From contig NZ_JAPKFL010000019.1 of NCBI RefSeq assembly GCF_026262575.1, positions 48,106 through 112,105 on the forward strand: a stretch of DNA of 64,000 bases, written 5' to 3'. Below are positions 33,759 through 42,114 of this stretch, piece after piece; position 1 is the first letter of the stretch, and every line of letters starts with the position of its first letter. Both the position numbers and the translations under genes were made by a program. Under the pieces are notes generated by a model, which searched no databases, was not told where the DNA came from, and saw nothing but the letters and a program-made list of their open reading frames with translations. The stretch is from Streptomyces marinisediminis. Lineage in GTDB: Bacteria; Actinomycetota; Actinomycetes; Streptomycetales; Streptomycetaceae.

Positions 33759-36293
33759 TCAGCGCGGCCGGACCGGGGTGAACACCGGCGGCGTCGCGCC
33801 ACCCGTCGCGTCGAGCACGTAGGCCTGGGCCTCGCCCACGTGGAAGTACATGCCGTGGAGCTCCAGGGAGCCGTCGGCCACCCGCCGGGCCACGCACGGG
33901 TGCGCCCGCAGGTGCTGCAACTGCTGGACGACGTTGGCCAGGCACAGCCGCTCCACCGGGTCGGGGGTGGGGCGGTCCGCGAGCCGGGGGGCCGGTTCGG
34001 CGGCGACCGCCAGGCGCTCCACGCTCGGTCCGCCGTGGCGCAGCCAGCGCGCCAGCGAGTGCGGCAGCGCGTCCGGGCGGCCCGGCCGCCGACCGGTGTG
34101 CAGCGCCTGCATCGCGCCGCACCCGGAGTGGCCGCACACCGTCACGGAGCCGACCCGGAGGACCTGGACCGCGTACTCGATGGCCGCCGCCACCGAGTGG
34201 TCTCCCGCCTCCTCACCGGGCGGGGGCACCAGGTTGCCCACGTTGCGCACGGTGAACAGGTCGCCGGGGCCGCTACTGGTGATCATGCTCGTGACCAGCC
34301 GTGAGTCGGCGCAGGTCAGGAACAGGTGGGAGGGCTGCTGTCCTTCCCGCGCCAGCCGGGACAGCTCGGCGCGCACCCGTGGGGCCGTGTGCCGCTGGAA
34401 GTTCCGTACTCCGCCCAGCAGCTGCCCGCGCCGCTCCGGACGCCCGCCGGTGGCGGCCGCGTCGAGCGCGGGCTCGGGGCGGGTGCACTGGTGGTTGCGC
34501 CACGGCGTCCAGGGGGTGCAGTGGTGGGCGGCGGCGGGCTCGGCGATCCGGGCACCGGCCCGACCGGCGATCTCCGCCCGGCCGCCGTGCGCCACGTGGG
34601 CGGTGCGCCAGTCCTGCAACGTCTCGTAGGCGGCGTGGTCCATGAACGAACCGTCCAGCTCGACGTGGGCCCGGGCGCCCGGTGGCACCTGGCTCAGCGC
34701 CCGGCCGAGCCGGGGCACCGCGAGGAACGTCAACGGGCCGTGGACCACCACCCGGTGCGGGCCCGCCGCGTCGCCGCCGCCGTCGCCGCTCGCTGTGGGC
34801 GGCGCGTAGGTGATGCGGGTGCGGGTCAGACGGTGCAGGGCGACGGCGACGGCCACCGCGACGCCGATGCCCACGCCCTCCAGCACGCCCAGGAGGACCA
34901 CGCCCAGCGTCGTCGCGGCGTACACCGGCACCTCGCGGTGGTGCGTGACGGTGCGGAGGTGGGTGATGTTGACCATCTGCACGCCGACCACCATGACCAG
35001 CGCGGCCAGCGCGGCGAGCGGGATCAGCTCCAGCAGCCCGACCAGCAGCGCGGTGGCCAGCGCCACCCAGCAGCCGTGCAGGATCGCCGAGCGGCGGCTG
35101 ACCGCGCCCGCCCGCACGTTCGCGGTGCTGCGCACCGCCACGCCGGTGACCGGCAGTCCGCCCAGTGCGCCGGAGACGGTGTTGGCCGCGCCCTGGCCGC
35201 GCAGCTCGCGGTCGAGGTCGGCGCGCGGCAGGGGTGGCTCACCGGTCTGCTGGACGCGGGTGGCGGCCAGCTTGTCGATGGCGACGGCCGACAGCAGGGA
35301 CTCCACGCTGGCCACCAGCGTGACCGTCAGCACGGCCGCCAGCAGCCCGAGCACCGGGCCTTCGGGCAGCGCGGGCAGCGCGTGACTGCTCCAGGAGGGC
35401 AGGTCGACGCGCGGCAGGTCCAGCGCGGCGAGGACGGCGAAGCCGGTGGCCAGGGTGACGGCGACGAGCGGACCGGGGGCCGCGCGCAGCACCTGCCCGA
35501 ACCGGCCGCGCAGCCGGGGCCACAGCAGCAGTACGCCCGCGGTGAGCACGCTGACGGACAGCGCGGCGGGATGCAGGTGCGTGAGTTGGTGCGGCAGCTC
35601 CGCGAGGTTGGCGATCACCGAGCTCTCCGGGCTGCCGCCGAGCACGATGTGCAACTGGGCGATGGCGATGGTGACGCCGATGCCCGCCAGCATGCCGTGC
35701 ACGATCGCGGGGCTGACCATCAGCGCCGTGCGGGCCACCCGGAACCGGGCCAGAACCAGTTGGCTGAGCCCCACCAGGACGGTGATCGCGCACGTCGTCC
35801 GCCAGCCGTAGGCCTGGATCAGATCCGCCACCACCACGGTCAGTCCGGCCGCCGGGCCGCTGACCTGGAGCGGGGCGCCACCGAAGCGGCCGACGACGAC
35901 GCCGCCGACGGCCGCGGCGACCAGCCCGGCCTGAAGCGGGGCGCCGGTGGCCAGGGCGATGCCGAGGGACAGCGGCAGTGCCACCAGGAAGACGGAGACG
36001 GAGGCGGAGACGTCGGCCCGCCACGGCGCGCGGGGCGGGGCCGGGGCGCGGGCCGACCCGGCGCCGGCGCGGGCCGGGACGGACGGCCGGACGGCGCCGC
36101 CGTCGGGGGCGGGGCCCTCGGCAGAGGCGTGGCGCCCGGGGCGCGGGTCGGCCGCGCCGGAGTCGGCGGTGGCCGACGGCGGGCCCGGGTGTTCGGGGGG
36201 CGGGGCGTCGGCGCCGGGTGGGGCGTCGGCGCCCGGCGGGGTGGTGGCGCCGGGCGGGGTGGCGAGCGGGGGTGTGGGGACGCGGTCGGACAT
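33759..36293 (-). CDS. SulP bicarbonate/anion transporter fused to beta-carbonic anhydrase
   Basis: An 844-residue fusion. Residues 1-90 are Pro/Ala-rich. Residues 95-480 hold the SulP transporter core with about ten to twelve membrane helices (VSVFLVALPLSLGIALATG and QVSGPAAGLTVVVADLIQA are typical). Residues 515-600 resemble a STAS domain. Residues 635-830 are a beta-class carbonic anhydrase with zinc ligands in CADSR (Cys and Asp) and CGHSGCG (His and Cys). The arrangement suggests bicarbonate or anion transport coupled to CO2 hydration at the inner membrane face. ATG 36293 is used; the disordered N-terminus makes the exact start uncertain. Confidence 0.9.
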   Translation of the reverse strand: MSDRVPTPPLATPPGATTPPGADAPPGADAPPPEHPGPPSATADSGAADPRPGRHASAEGPAPDGGAVRPSVPARAGAGSARAPAPPRAPWRADVSASVSVFLVALPLSLGIALATGAPLQAGLVAAAVGGVVVGRFGGAPLQVSGPAAGLTVVVADLIQAYGWRTTCAITVLVGLSQLVLARFRVARTALMVSPAIVHGMLAGIGVTIAIAQLHIVLGGSPESSVIANLAELPHQLTHLHPAALSVSVLTAGVLLLWPRLRGRFGQVLRAAPGPLVAVTLATGFAVLAALDLPRVDLPSWSSHALPALPEGPVLGLLAAVLTVTLVASVESLLSAVAIDKLAATRVQQTGEPPLPRADLDRELRGQGAANTVSGALGGLPVTGVAVRSTANVRAGAVSRRSAILHGCWVALATALLVGLLELIPLAALAALVMVVGVQMVNITHLRTVTHHREVPVYAATTLGVVLLGVLEGVGIGVAVAVAVALHRLTRTRITYAPPTASGDGGGDAAGPHRVVVHGPLTFLAVPRLGRALSQVPPGARAHVELDGSFMDHAAYETLQDWRTAHVAHGGRAEIAGRAGARIAEPAAAHHCTPWTPWRNHQCTRPEPALDAAATGGRPERRGQLLGGVRNFQRHTAPRVRAELSRLAREGQQPSHLFLTCADSRLVTSMITSSGPGDLFTVRNVGNLVPPPGEEAGDHSVAAAIEYAVQVLRVGSVTVCGHSGCGAMQALHTGRRPGRPDALPHSLARWLRHGGPSVERLAVAAEPAPRLADRPTPDPVERLCLANVVQQLQHLRAHPCVARRVADGSLELHGMYFHVGEAQAYVLDATGGATPPVFTPVRPR

Positions 36294-36655
36294 CGATCCC
36301 TCTTCGTCTGGGTCACGGCGGAGGCCGGGTGGTCAGCTCGGGCGCGGGACCGCTGCCGGCCGCACTGAGCTGCGGGAACACACGTCGGCGCACCACCAGA
36401 CGGTGGTCACGGTGCGTAGCTGGTCGATCACTTCCAAGAAAAGGTAAACGGCTCGCAATGAAAGGTAAAGCGGGCCTCGGGGGTCCGAGGCGAAAGGGCG
36501 TGCGCATTCCTTCGGACGGGTGAAGTTCGCCGGAAAAGCTGTTTGTCATATCAATACTTCAATCACATTGTGCGACTTTTCTTGTACGCGACGTGAGCGG
36601 CGGGCAGTGCCCCGGCGTGCGCCGCGAGCGAAGGCGTCGAGTGGAGAGGTGACCG
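36294..36655. other. Divergent promoter region, unusually AT-rich
   Basis: A 362-bp gap between divergent genes. The stretch 36410-36600 is much richer in A/T than the rest of the window (for example CATATCAATACTTCAATCAC near 36546), so promoters for the transporter and for the deacetylase lipoprotein probably lie here. I cannot assign precise hexamers. Confidence 0.45.
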
Positions 36656-37915
36656 ATGGCGGGCGTACGGAGGCGTCGCGGCGGGGCCGCGCTGACGATC
36701 GCGACGGCGGTGCTGGTGACGGGCTGCGGTGGCGCGGCGGACGACGGCGACACGGGCGGCAAGAGCCGCACCGCCGCGGAGGCCGCGCGGCCCGAGGCGC
36801 CGCGGGTGATCGGTGACGGTTCCACCTCCTTCACCGGGCCGCAGCCCGGGCAACCCGAGGCGACCCGGCTGGCGCCGGGCGAGCGTCCGCCGCAGTTCGT
36901 CGTCTTCTCCTGGGACGGCGCCGGTGAGGACGACAAGGAGCTGTTCTCCCACTTCCGCGAGGTCGGCCGCGCGTACGACGCGGACATGACGTACTTCCTC
37001 AGCGGCATCTACGTGCTGCCCGAGGACGAGGCGCACCGCTACGACCCGCCCGGCGACCGGGGACCCGGCGCGTCGGACATCGGGTACCTGAGCGACGAGA
37101 ACGTCCGGGCCACGCTGGAGCAGGTGCGCGGCGCCTGGCTCGACGGCAGCGAGATCGGCACCCACTACAACGGCCACTTCTGCGGCCCCACCGGCGTCGA
37201 CACGTGGTCGGTGGCGGACTGGAAGGACGAGATCTCCCAGGCCAAGTGGTTCGTCAAGCACTGGAAGACGACCACCGGATGGCAGGACGCCGACGCCCTG
37301 CCGTTCGACTACGAGCGCGAGCTGATCGGCGGCCGCACCCCCTGCCTGGAGGGCCGGGAGAACCTGGTGCGGGCCGCCCGCGACCTGGGCTTCCGCTACG
37401 ACTCCAGCGGTATCGGGCGCCAGGTCTGGCCGGAGAAGGAGCAGGGGCTGTGGGACATCCCGCTCCAGCTCGTCCCGATGCCCGGCCGCTCGTTCGAGAC
37501 CCTCTCGATGGACTACAACTTCATGGTCAACCAGTCCGGCCCCGGCAGCGGGGACCCGGCCAAGTGGCCGCAGTGGGAACGCCAGATGCGGGACGGTCTG
37601 CTCGCGGGCTTCGAGCGGGCCTACGAGGGGAATCGCGCGCCGCTCATCATCGGCAACCACTTCAACGGCTGGAACGGCGGCATCTACATGAACGCCGTCG
37701 AGGACGTGATCAAGACGGTGTGCGTACGGGACGAGGTGCGCTGCGTGTCCTTCCGCCAACTCGTGGACTGGCTGGACGCGCAGGACCCGGCCGTCCTGGA
37801 GAAGCTGCGCTCGCTGGGCGTGGGCGAGGAGCCGGAGCAGGGGTGGCGGGCGTTCCTCGCGCCGCCACCCGCCGCGCAGGCCGGCGACGGGGCGCGGGCA
37901 GCCGCGCGCTCCTGA
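36656..37915 (+). CDS. Lipoprotein with polysaccharide-deacetylase-like domain
   Basis: A 419-residue secreted lipoprotein. Arg-rich n-region, hydrophobic core, then lipobox LVTGC with the lipidated Cys near residue 23. From residue 75 the fold looks like a CE4/polysaccharide deacetylase: FVVFSWDGAG contains the metal Asp, SEIGTHYNGHF the His pair, and the C-terminal FRQLVDWL closes the barrel. It is likely anchored outside the membrane and acts on a cell-wall or extracellular sugar polymer; the deacetylase activity is inferred. The ATG at 36656 has a GAGAGG RBS. Confidence 0.85.
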   Translation: MAGVRRRRGGAALTIATAVLVTGCGGAADDGDTGGKSRTAAEAARPEAPRVIGDGSTSFTGPQPGQPEATRLAPGERPPQFVVFSWDGAGEDDKELFSHFREVGRAYDADMTYFLSGIYVLPEDEAHRYDPPGDRGPGASDIGYLSDENVRATLEQVRGAWLDGSEIGTHYNGHFCGPTGVDTWSVADWKDEISQAKWFVKHWKTTTGWQDADALPFDYERELIGGRTPCLEGRENLVRAARDLGFRYDSSGIGRQVWPEKEQGLWDIPLQLVPMPGRSFETLSMDYNFMVNQSGPGSGDPAKWPQWERQMRDGLLAGFERAYEGNRAPLIIGNHFNGWNGGIYMNAVEDVIKTVCVRDEVRCVSFRQLVDWLDAQDPAVLEKLRSLGVGEEPEQGWRAFLAPPPAAQAGDGARAAARS

Positions 37916-38040
37916 CGCGGGCCGGGGTCCCGCACCGGCCCGCGCGCCGGGCCCCGCGGGCCTCGTGGACCCCGTGCCGGTCTGGCTCCGGTCCCGCGCC
38001 CGGCCCGCTCCGGTCCCACGCCGGCCGCGCGTCGCCGGTG

Positions 38041-38080
38041 CGTCGGCCCCGCGTCGGCCCCGCGTCGGCCCCGCGTCGGG
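38041..38080. repeat. 11-bp tandem repeat, 3.6 copies
   Basis: Unit CGTCGGCCCCG repeated head to tail in the 297-bp gap after the deacetylase gene. The gap otherwise contains only GC-rich simple sequence. Confidence 0.8.
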
Positions 38081-38212
38081 CTCGTGTCCCGCCGCGGGGC
38101 CCGGGCCGTGGGCGCGGCGCCGGCGTGCGGCCGGGCCGACGGGGTGCGGGTGGCCGGTGGGCCCCCGGCCGCCGGCGCGCGGTGCGGAGGAGCGCTGTCC
38201 GGGGGTGCCGAC

Positions 38213-39202
38213 TCAGGCGGGCTGCGCGGCGGCGACCGCGTGCTCGCTCAGCACGAACTCCGGGTCCACCTGGGCGGCCAGGTCCGCCCCCGTGCGGGCG
38301 TTGCCCCAGCTCTCGGCGTTGCGCAGGTGGAAGTGGACCATCTGACGGGTGTAGCGCTCCCAGTCACGCCGGTCGTAGGCCGCGTCGGCCGTCGCGTACA
38401 GGGTTCGCAGGGCCTCCCGGTTGGCGTCCTCCAGCTCGGCGAGCGGCAGCGGGCGGCCCTTCTCCATCGCACGCACCCAGTCCGAGTGCCCCACCGTCAC
38501 CAGCAGGTCGTCGCCGACCTCGGCGCGCAGGAACGCCAGGTCGTCCGGGCCCTGCACCTTGTTGCCGACGACCTTCAGCGCCACCCCGAAGTCCCGGGCG
38601 TACTCGCGGTACTGGCGGTAGACGGCCACGCCCTTGCGCGTCGGCTCGGCGACGAGGAAGGTCATGTCGAACCGGGTGAACAGGCCGGAGGCGAAGGAGT
38701 CGGAGCCGGCCGTCATGTCGACGACGACGTACTCCTCCCGGCCGTCGACGAGGTGGTTCAGGCACAGCTCCACGGCGCCCACCTTGGAGTGGTAGCAGGC
38801 CACTCCGAGGTCCGCCTCGGTGAACGGGCCGGTGGCCATCAGCCGCACCTGGCCGTTGTCCAGCGTGAGCGGGCGGGCGCACGCGTCGTAGACGGGGTTG
38901 TCCTCGGTGACGCGCAGCAGCCTCGATCCGGTGCCCGGCGGCGTCGTCTTGATCATCTCGTCCGGACCGCTGATGCGCGGGTTCGCGCCGCGCAGGTAGT
39001 CCTTGATCAGCGGGAGGTGGGCGCCCATCGGCGGCAGCGCGGCGGCCTCGGTGTCCGTCAGGCCGAGCGCCGCGCCCAGGTGCTGGTTGATGTCCGCGTC
39101 CACCGCGATGACGGGGGCGCGACGGGCCGCGAGGTGGCGGACGAAGAGGGAGGACAGCGTGGTCTTGCCGCTGCCGCCCTTGCCAACGAAAGCGATCTTC
39201 AT
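38213..39202 (-). CDS. CooC/MinD-type ATPase
   Basis: A 329-residue ParA/MinD-superfamily ATPase. It begins directly with the deviant Walker A (MKIAFVGKGGSGKTT), followed by VIAVDADINQHL (switch I Asp) and YVVVDMTAG (Walker B-like). The Asn of the guanine-like pocket is in VVGNKV. The overall layout resembles CooC-like metal-insertion ATPases more than plasmid ParA. ATG 39202 is the only start placing the P-loop at the N-terminus, although no RBS is visible, so the mRNA may be leaderless. It is divergent from the Fic-like gene. Confidence 0.83.
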   Translation of the reverse strand: MKIAFVGKGGSGKTTLSSLFVRHLAARRAPVIAVDADINQHLGAALGLTDTEAAALPPMGAHLPLIKDYLRGANPRISGPDEMIKTTPPGTGSRLLRVTEDNPVYDACARPLTLDNGQVRLMATGPFTEADLGVACYHSKVGAVELCLNHLVDGREEYVVVDMTAGSDSFASGLFTRFDMTFLVAEPTRKGVAVYRQYREYARDFGVALKVVGNKVQGPDDLAFLRAEVGDDLLVTVGHSDWVRAMEKGRPLPLAELEDANREALRTLYATADAAYDRRDWERYTRQMVHFHLRNAESWGNARTGADLAAQVDPEFVLSEHAVAAAQPA

Positions 39203-39315
39203 GTTCGTTAGCGTAGGCCGGGCGGAGACGGGGAAGGGTGCAGGCGGTGGCCGAGTGAAGAAGACCACTCGTTCGTGGGGTCATCGGGGGAAACGGGGTG
39301 CGTAGGGTCGTGCCC

Positions 39316-40137
39316 ATGAGTACGAGTCGTGACGCTCTGGCCCCGCTCGCCGCGCTGCCCGGTGTCGAGGCGGCCGTCGCGTCGATGCGCGAGACCGTGG
39401 ACCGGGTCTACGGGCACCGGGTGATGCGGCGCCGCAGCACGGAGGTGACCGCCGAGGCGGTGCTGCGCGGAGCGCGTGCCTCGGCCGCCCTCTCCGGGGC
39501 CGACTGGGCGCTCGAAGAGGTGCGCCGGCGCACCGACTTCGGCTCCGACGAGCAGGCCAGGACGGTGGGAGCGGCGCTGCGCGTCACGGCGGAGGCCGGA
39601 CAGCTCCTGCCGGTGTGGCGGCACTCGCCGCTGCGCGTCCTGGCGCGGCTGCACCTGGTGGCCGCCTCCGGCGCGGCGTCCGAGGACGCCGTGGGGCGTC
39701 CGCGCCAGGCGGGGGAGCCGGTGGACGAGCCGGGGATCGGCCTCCCGCTCCCCGACGCCGCCGAGGTCTCCGCCCGACTGGAGGGGCTGGCCGACGTCGT
39801 GGTGGCCGACTCCTCGGCCCCCGCGCTGGTCACGGCGTCGGTCGTGCACGGGGAACTGCTGGCGCTGCGGCCCTTCGGCTCGTACAACGCCCTCATCGCG
39901 CGCGCGGCCGAGCGCATCGTGCTGGTGGGCAGCGGGCTCGACCCCAAGTCGATCTGCCCGGCGGAGGTGGGCCACGCCGAGCAGGGGGCGCGGGAGTACC
40001 GGCGCGCGCTCGACGGCTACGCGGCGGGGACGGCCGAGGGCATGGCCGCGTGGATCGGGCACTGCGGGCGCGCGGTCGAGCTCGGTGCCCGCGAGTCCAC
40101 GGCGGTGTGCGAGGCGCTGCAGCGCGGCGCCGCCTGA
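39316..40137 (+). CDS. Fic/DOC-fold protein with degenerate active site
   Basis: A 273-residue protein often called oxidoreductase in Streptomyces. The Fic motif region (HPFxxGNGRxxR) appears near residues 183-195 as LRPFGSYNALIAR: the catalytic His is Arg, and GNGR is replaced by YNAL. The preceding helix ASVVHGELLAL and the flanking helices fit a Fic fold. AMP transfer in the usual way is therefore unlikely; a binding or regulatory role is more probable. The ATG at 39316 is preceded by AGGG. It is divergent from the CooC-like ATPase, an arrangement conserved in the genus as I remember it. Confidence 0.75.
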   Translation: MSTSRDALAPLAALPGVEAAVASMRETVDRVYGHRVMRRRSTEVTAEAVLRGARASAALSGADWALEEVRRRTDFGSDEQARTVGAALRVTAEAGQLLPVWRHSPLRVLARLHLVAASGAASEDAVGRPRQAGEPVDEPGIGLPLPDAAEVSARLEGLADVVVADSSAPALVTASVVHGELLALRPFGSYNALIARAAERIVLVGSGLDPKSICPAEVGHAEQGAREYRRALDGYAAGTAEGMAAWIGHCGRAVELGARESTAVCEALQRGAA

Positions 40138-40244
40138 CGCTTCCGGCGAAGTGGGTGACGGGGCGGTTGGGACGCGCCCGTGCGCCCGCGGGGCTGTCTC
40201 CGCGCATGTCGGGTTCAGCCATGTTTGAAGATGAAAGTAAAGAA

Positions 40245-40450
40245 ATGAGGCCGGGGTTCCGCTTCGCCCGCTTCCGGAGTACAAAGGACGTAACGGCCCG
40301 CGAGACCGGCGGCGCTCCGAGAGGAGCCCCGTTCAGTACCAAGGCCCACGGACCGAAGCACGGACACGCAGAACCCACGCGACGCCGACCCGTCGATTAC
40401 GGGCCTACCGCATCAGGTGGCGGGCGAAAGACTCCGCTCTGATCGGACCT
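40245..40450. ncRNA. Candidate 6S-like RNA
   Basis: In S. coelicolor a 6S-like RNA (scr3559) is encoded by the corresponding gene neighbourhood. Here the 698-bp gap between the Fic-like and HAD genes has a compositionally distinct part near 40215-40450 with nested complementarity on the plus strand. CGGAGT (40275-40280) pairs with ACTCCG (40431-40436), GGCCCG (40295-40300) with CGGGCC (40400-40405), and a GCTCC-GAGA-GGAGC hairpin lies inside. The unpaired stretches between the first two stems could be the promoter-mimic bubble. Boundaries and strand are not certain. Confidence 0.4.
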
Positions 40451-40835
40451 ATCGAGCACGCACTGGTACCTGGGTGGACGTGCCAGCGGCGGTCCCGCTC
40501 CCCGAGCGGGGCCGCCGCAGCCCTGTGCGCGCTGGGCCTGGCGCGCGCGTCGGCGGGGGTGCGCCTGCCGACTGCGGCGCGCGTGCCGACGGAGGTGCGT
40601 GTGCCGACCGAGGCGGTGCGTGTCGGGGCTGGCGCGCGGCCGGGCGCCAGCGGGGGCCGCTCCGGGCCCACGGCCGCTTCCGGGTCCGGCCGCCGGTGGG
40701 CGTCTCTCGCGTCCGCCGTCCTCCGCGCGCCGGCGACCGCCGTTCCCGACGATCCTCGCGATCGTCCTCCCCGGGCGCGTCCCTCTGGCGGCCGGCCCGC
40801 GCGTCAGCCCTCGCTCCCCCCTCAGGCCCCTCCGG
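40451..40835. other. Non-coding spacer downstream of the HAD gene
   Basis: No gene with consistent codon bias is visible on either strand. Near 40560-40640 there are imperfect direct repeats of GTGCCGAC and GTGCGTGT. Confidence 0.35.
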
Positions 40836-41642
40836 TCAGGCGCGGCGGCGGCTCGCGTACCAGACGAGCCCGGCCGTCGCGGCGGCGGCGCCCAGCGCGG
40901 CGGCGGCGAGTACCGGCCCGGAGGGCATCGACAGCTCGGGCAGCCGCTGCCGGAGCCGCACCGGGCGCGAGAAGGTGAGGACCGGCCATTCCCGGGCCGT
41001 GGCCTCCCGGCGCAGGGCGCGGTCGGGGTTGACGGCGTGCGGGTGTCCGACGGCCTCCAGCATCGGCAGGTCCGTGGCGGAGTCGGAGTAGGCGTAGCAG
41101 CGGGAGAGGTCGTACCCCTCGGACTCGGCCAGCTCGGCGATGGCCTCGGCCTTGGCCGGCCCGTAGGCGTAGTACTCCACCTCGCCCGTGTAACGTCCCT
41201 CCGCCACCACCATCCGCGTCGCCACCACGCGATCCGCACCCAGGAGCTCGCCGATCGGCTCGACGACCTCCGCGCCCGAGGTGGAGACGATGACCACGTC
41301 CCGGCCGGCGAGGTGGTGCCGCTCGATGAGGGAGGCGGCCTCGTCGTAGATGATCGGGTCGATGATGGCGTGCAGCGTTTCGGCGACGATCTCCTTGACC
41401 TGCTCCACGTTCCAGCCCCGGCACAGGGCCGACAGGTACGTGCGCATGCGCTCGATCTGCTCGTGGTCGGCCCGACCGATGAGAAAGATGAACTGCGAGT
41501 AAGCGGTTCGCAGCACAGCGCGTCGATTCATCAGCCCGCCCCGGTAGAAGGACTTGCCGAAGGTAAGCGTGCTCGACTTCGCAATGACCGTCTTGTCCAG
41601 GTCGAAGAAGGCGGCGGTGCGCGGCAGCGAGGTGTTTTCCAC
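40836..41642 (-). CDS. HAD-family hydrolase (SerB-like, HAD-IB) with C-terminal membrane anchor
   Basis: A 268-residue HAD phosphatase. Motif I is FFDLDKTV near residues 11-18. Motif II is IVSTSG. The conserved Lys is in the GPAKAEAI region. Motif III/IV is YAYSDSATDLPML. The C-terminus has one membrane helix (VLAAAALGAAAATAGLVWYA) followed by Arg residues. It corresponds to the protein known in Streptomyces as associated with inhibition of morphological differentiation; the substrate is unknown. GTG 41642 (VENTSLPRTAAFFDLD) is the family start, although the RBS is poor. Confidence 0.87.
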   Translation of the reverse strand: MENTSLPRTAAFFDLDKTVIAKSSTLTFGKSFYRGGLMNRRAVLRTAYSQFIFLIGRADHEQIERMRTYLSALCRGWNVEQVKEIVAETLHAIIDPIIYDEAASLIERHHLAGRDVVIVSTSGAEVVEPIGELLGADRVVATRMVVAEGRYTGEVEYYAYGPAKAEAIAELAESEGYDLSRCYAYSDSATDLPMLEAVGHPHAVNPDRALRREATAREWPVLTFSRPVRLRQRLPELSMPSGPVLAAAALGAAAATAGLVWYASRRRA

Positions 41643-41693
41643 GAGAGAGAGGATAGAGGGCCGCCGCGCCACCATTCGGCGTAAACTGTGGCG

Positions 41694-41834
41694 TGTGGGT
41701 TTGCCTGAGAGGGCTCTCGGGTACACCATGGAAGTCACGGATCGTTCGCGACCGTGCTAACCCGGTTCGACTCCTCCCCCCCCCGAGTCGACCGTGGAAG
41801 ACGACCCCCGCTCTCCCCCCCGGCGGGGGTCGTC
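41694..41834 (+). ncRNA. Candidate structured small RNA with terminator
   Basis: The gap between the HAD gene and ssd contains three consecutive hairpins on the plus strand. The first, at 41736-41756, is CACGG/CCGTG continued by TCG/CGA around a TTCG loop. The second, at 41764-41793, pairs CGACTC with GAGTCG. The third is a 12-bp terminator at 41800-41834. TAAACT at 41682-41687 is a possible -10 element about 7 bp before the proposed start, with no clear -35. No open frame has codon bias here. It is not a tRNA, because the T-stem does not pair. Confidence 0.45.
41800..41834 (+). terminator. Rho-independent-like hairpin
   Basis: GACGACCCCCGC (41800-41811) and GCGGGGGTCGTC (41823-41834) form a perfect 12-bp stem with an 11-nt C-rich loop. 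Confidence 0.75.
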
Positions 41835-41979
41835 GCATGTCCGGGGGCTTTTTCACGTTCCGTCATCGCCGGTTCTCCGCTCCGTGGTCGCTGTGGGCCC
41901 TCCTGTGCCACCCATCAAACACGTAACCGAACGTAATCGGTAGGGTGCGCTGCGGATGTCACCGGGAAGGGTGGCGGAG

Positions 41980-41988
41980 TTATTCACA
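41980..41988 (+). promoter_or_regulatory. DnaA-box-like nonamer upstream of ssd
   Basis: TTATTCACA differs by one base from the DnaA box TTATCCACA. It lies 127 bp before the ssd start in an AT-richer patch of the 41835-42114 gap, which presumably also holds the ssd-tad promoter. A single box is weak evidence. Confidence 0.25.
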
Positions 41989-42114
41989 ACTGGCGAGTTC
42001 TCCCCAGATTTGGACCAAGATCCCCGGAATTCCCCCGGCGCCCGCACGGTGTTTGCGCACGGCCTCCGCGACCCGTTCACGGAGGCGAGAGCGCCAAGCC
42101 GGAAGGAAAGACCC

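Noticed and set aside
41704..41714. CCTGAGAGGG resembling the CTGAGA of a TPP riboswitch
   Set aside because: The other conserved TPP elements (ACC and GAACCTGA segments) are missing and no thiamine gene follows.
41690..41790. tRNA-like sequence with GGTTCGACTCC and a long variable-arm-like hairpin
   Set aside because: Only two of five T-stem pairs form (49-65, 50-64 and 51-63 mismatch), there is no acceptor stem and no anticodon arm, so it is not a tRNA or selC.
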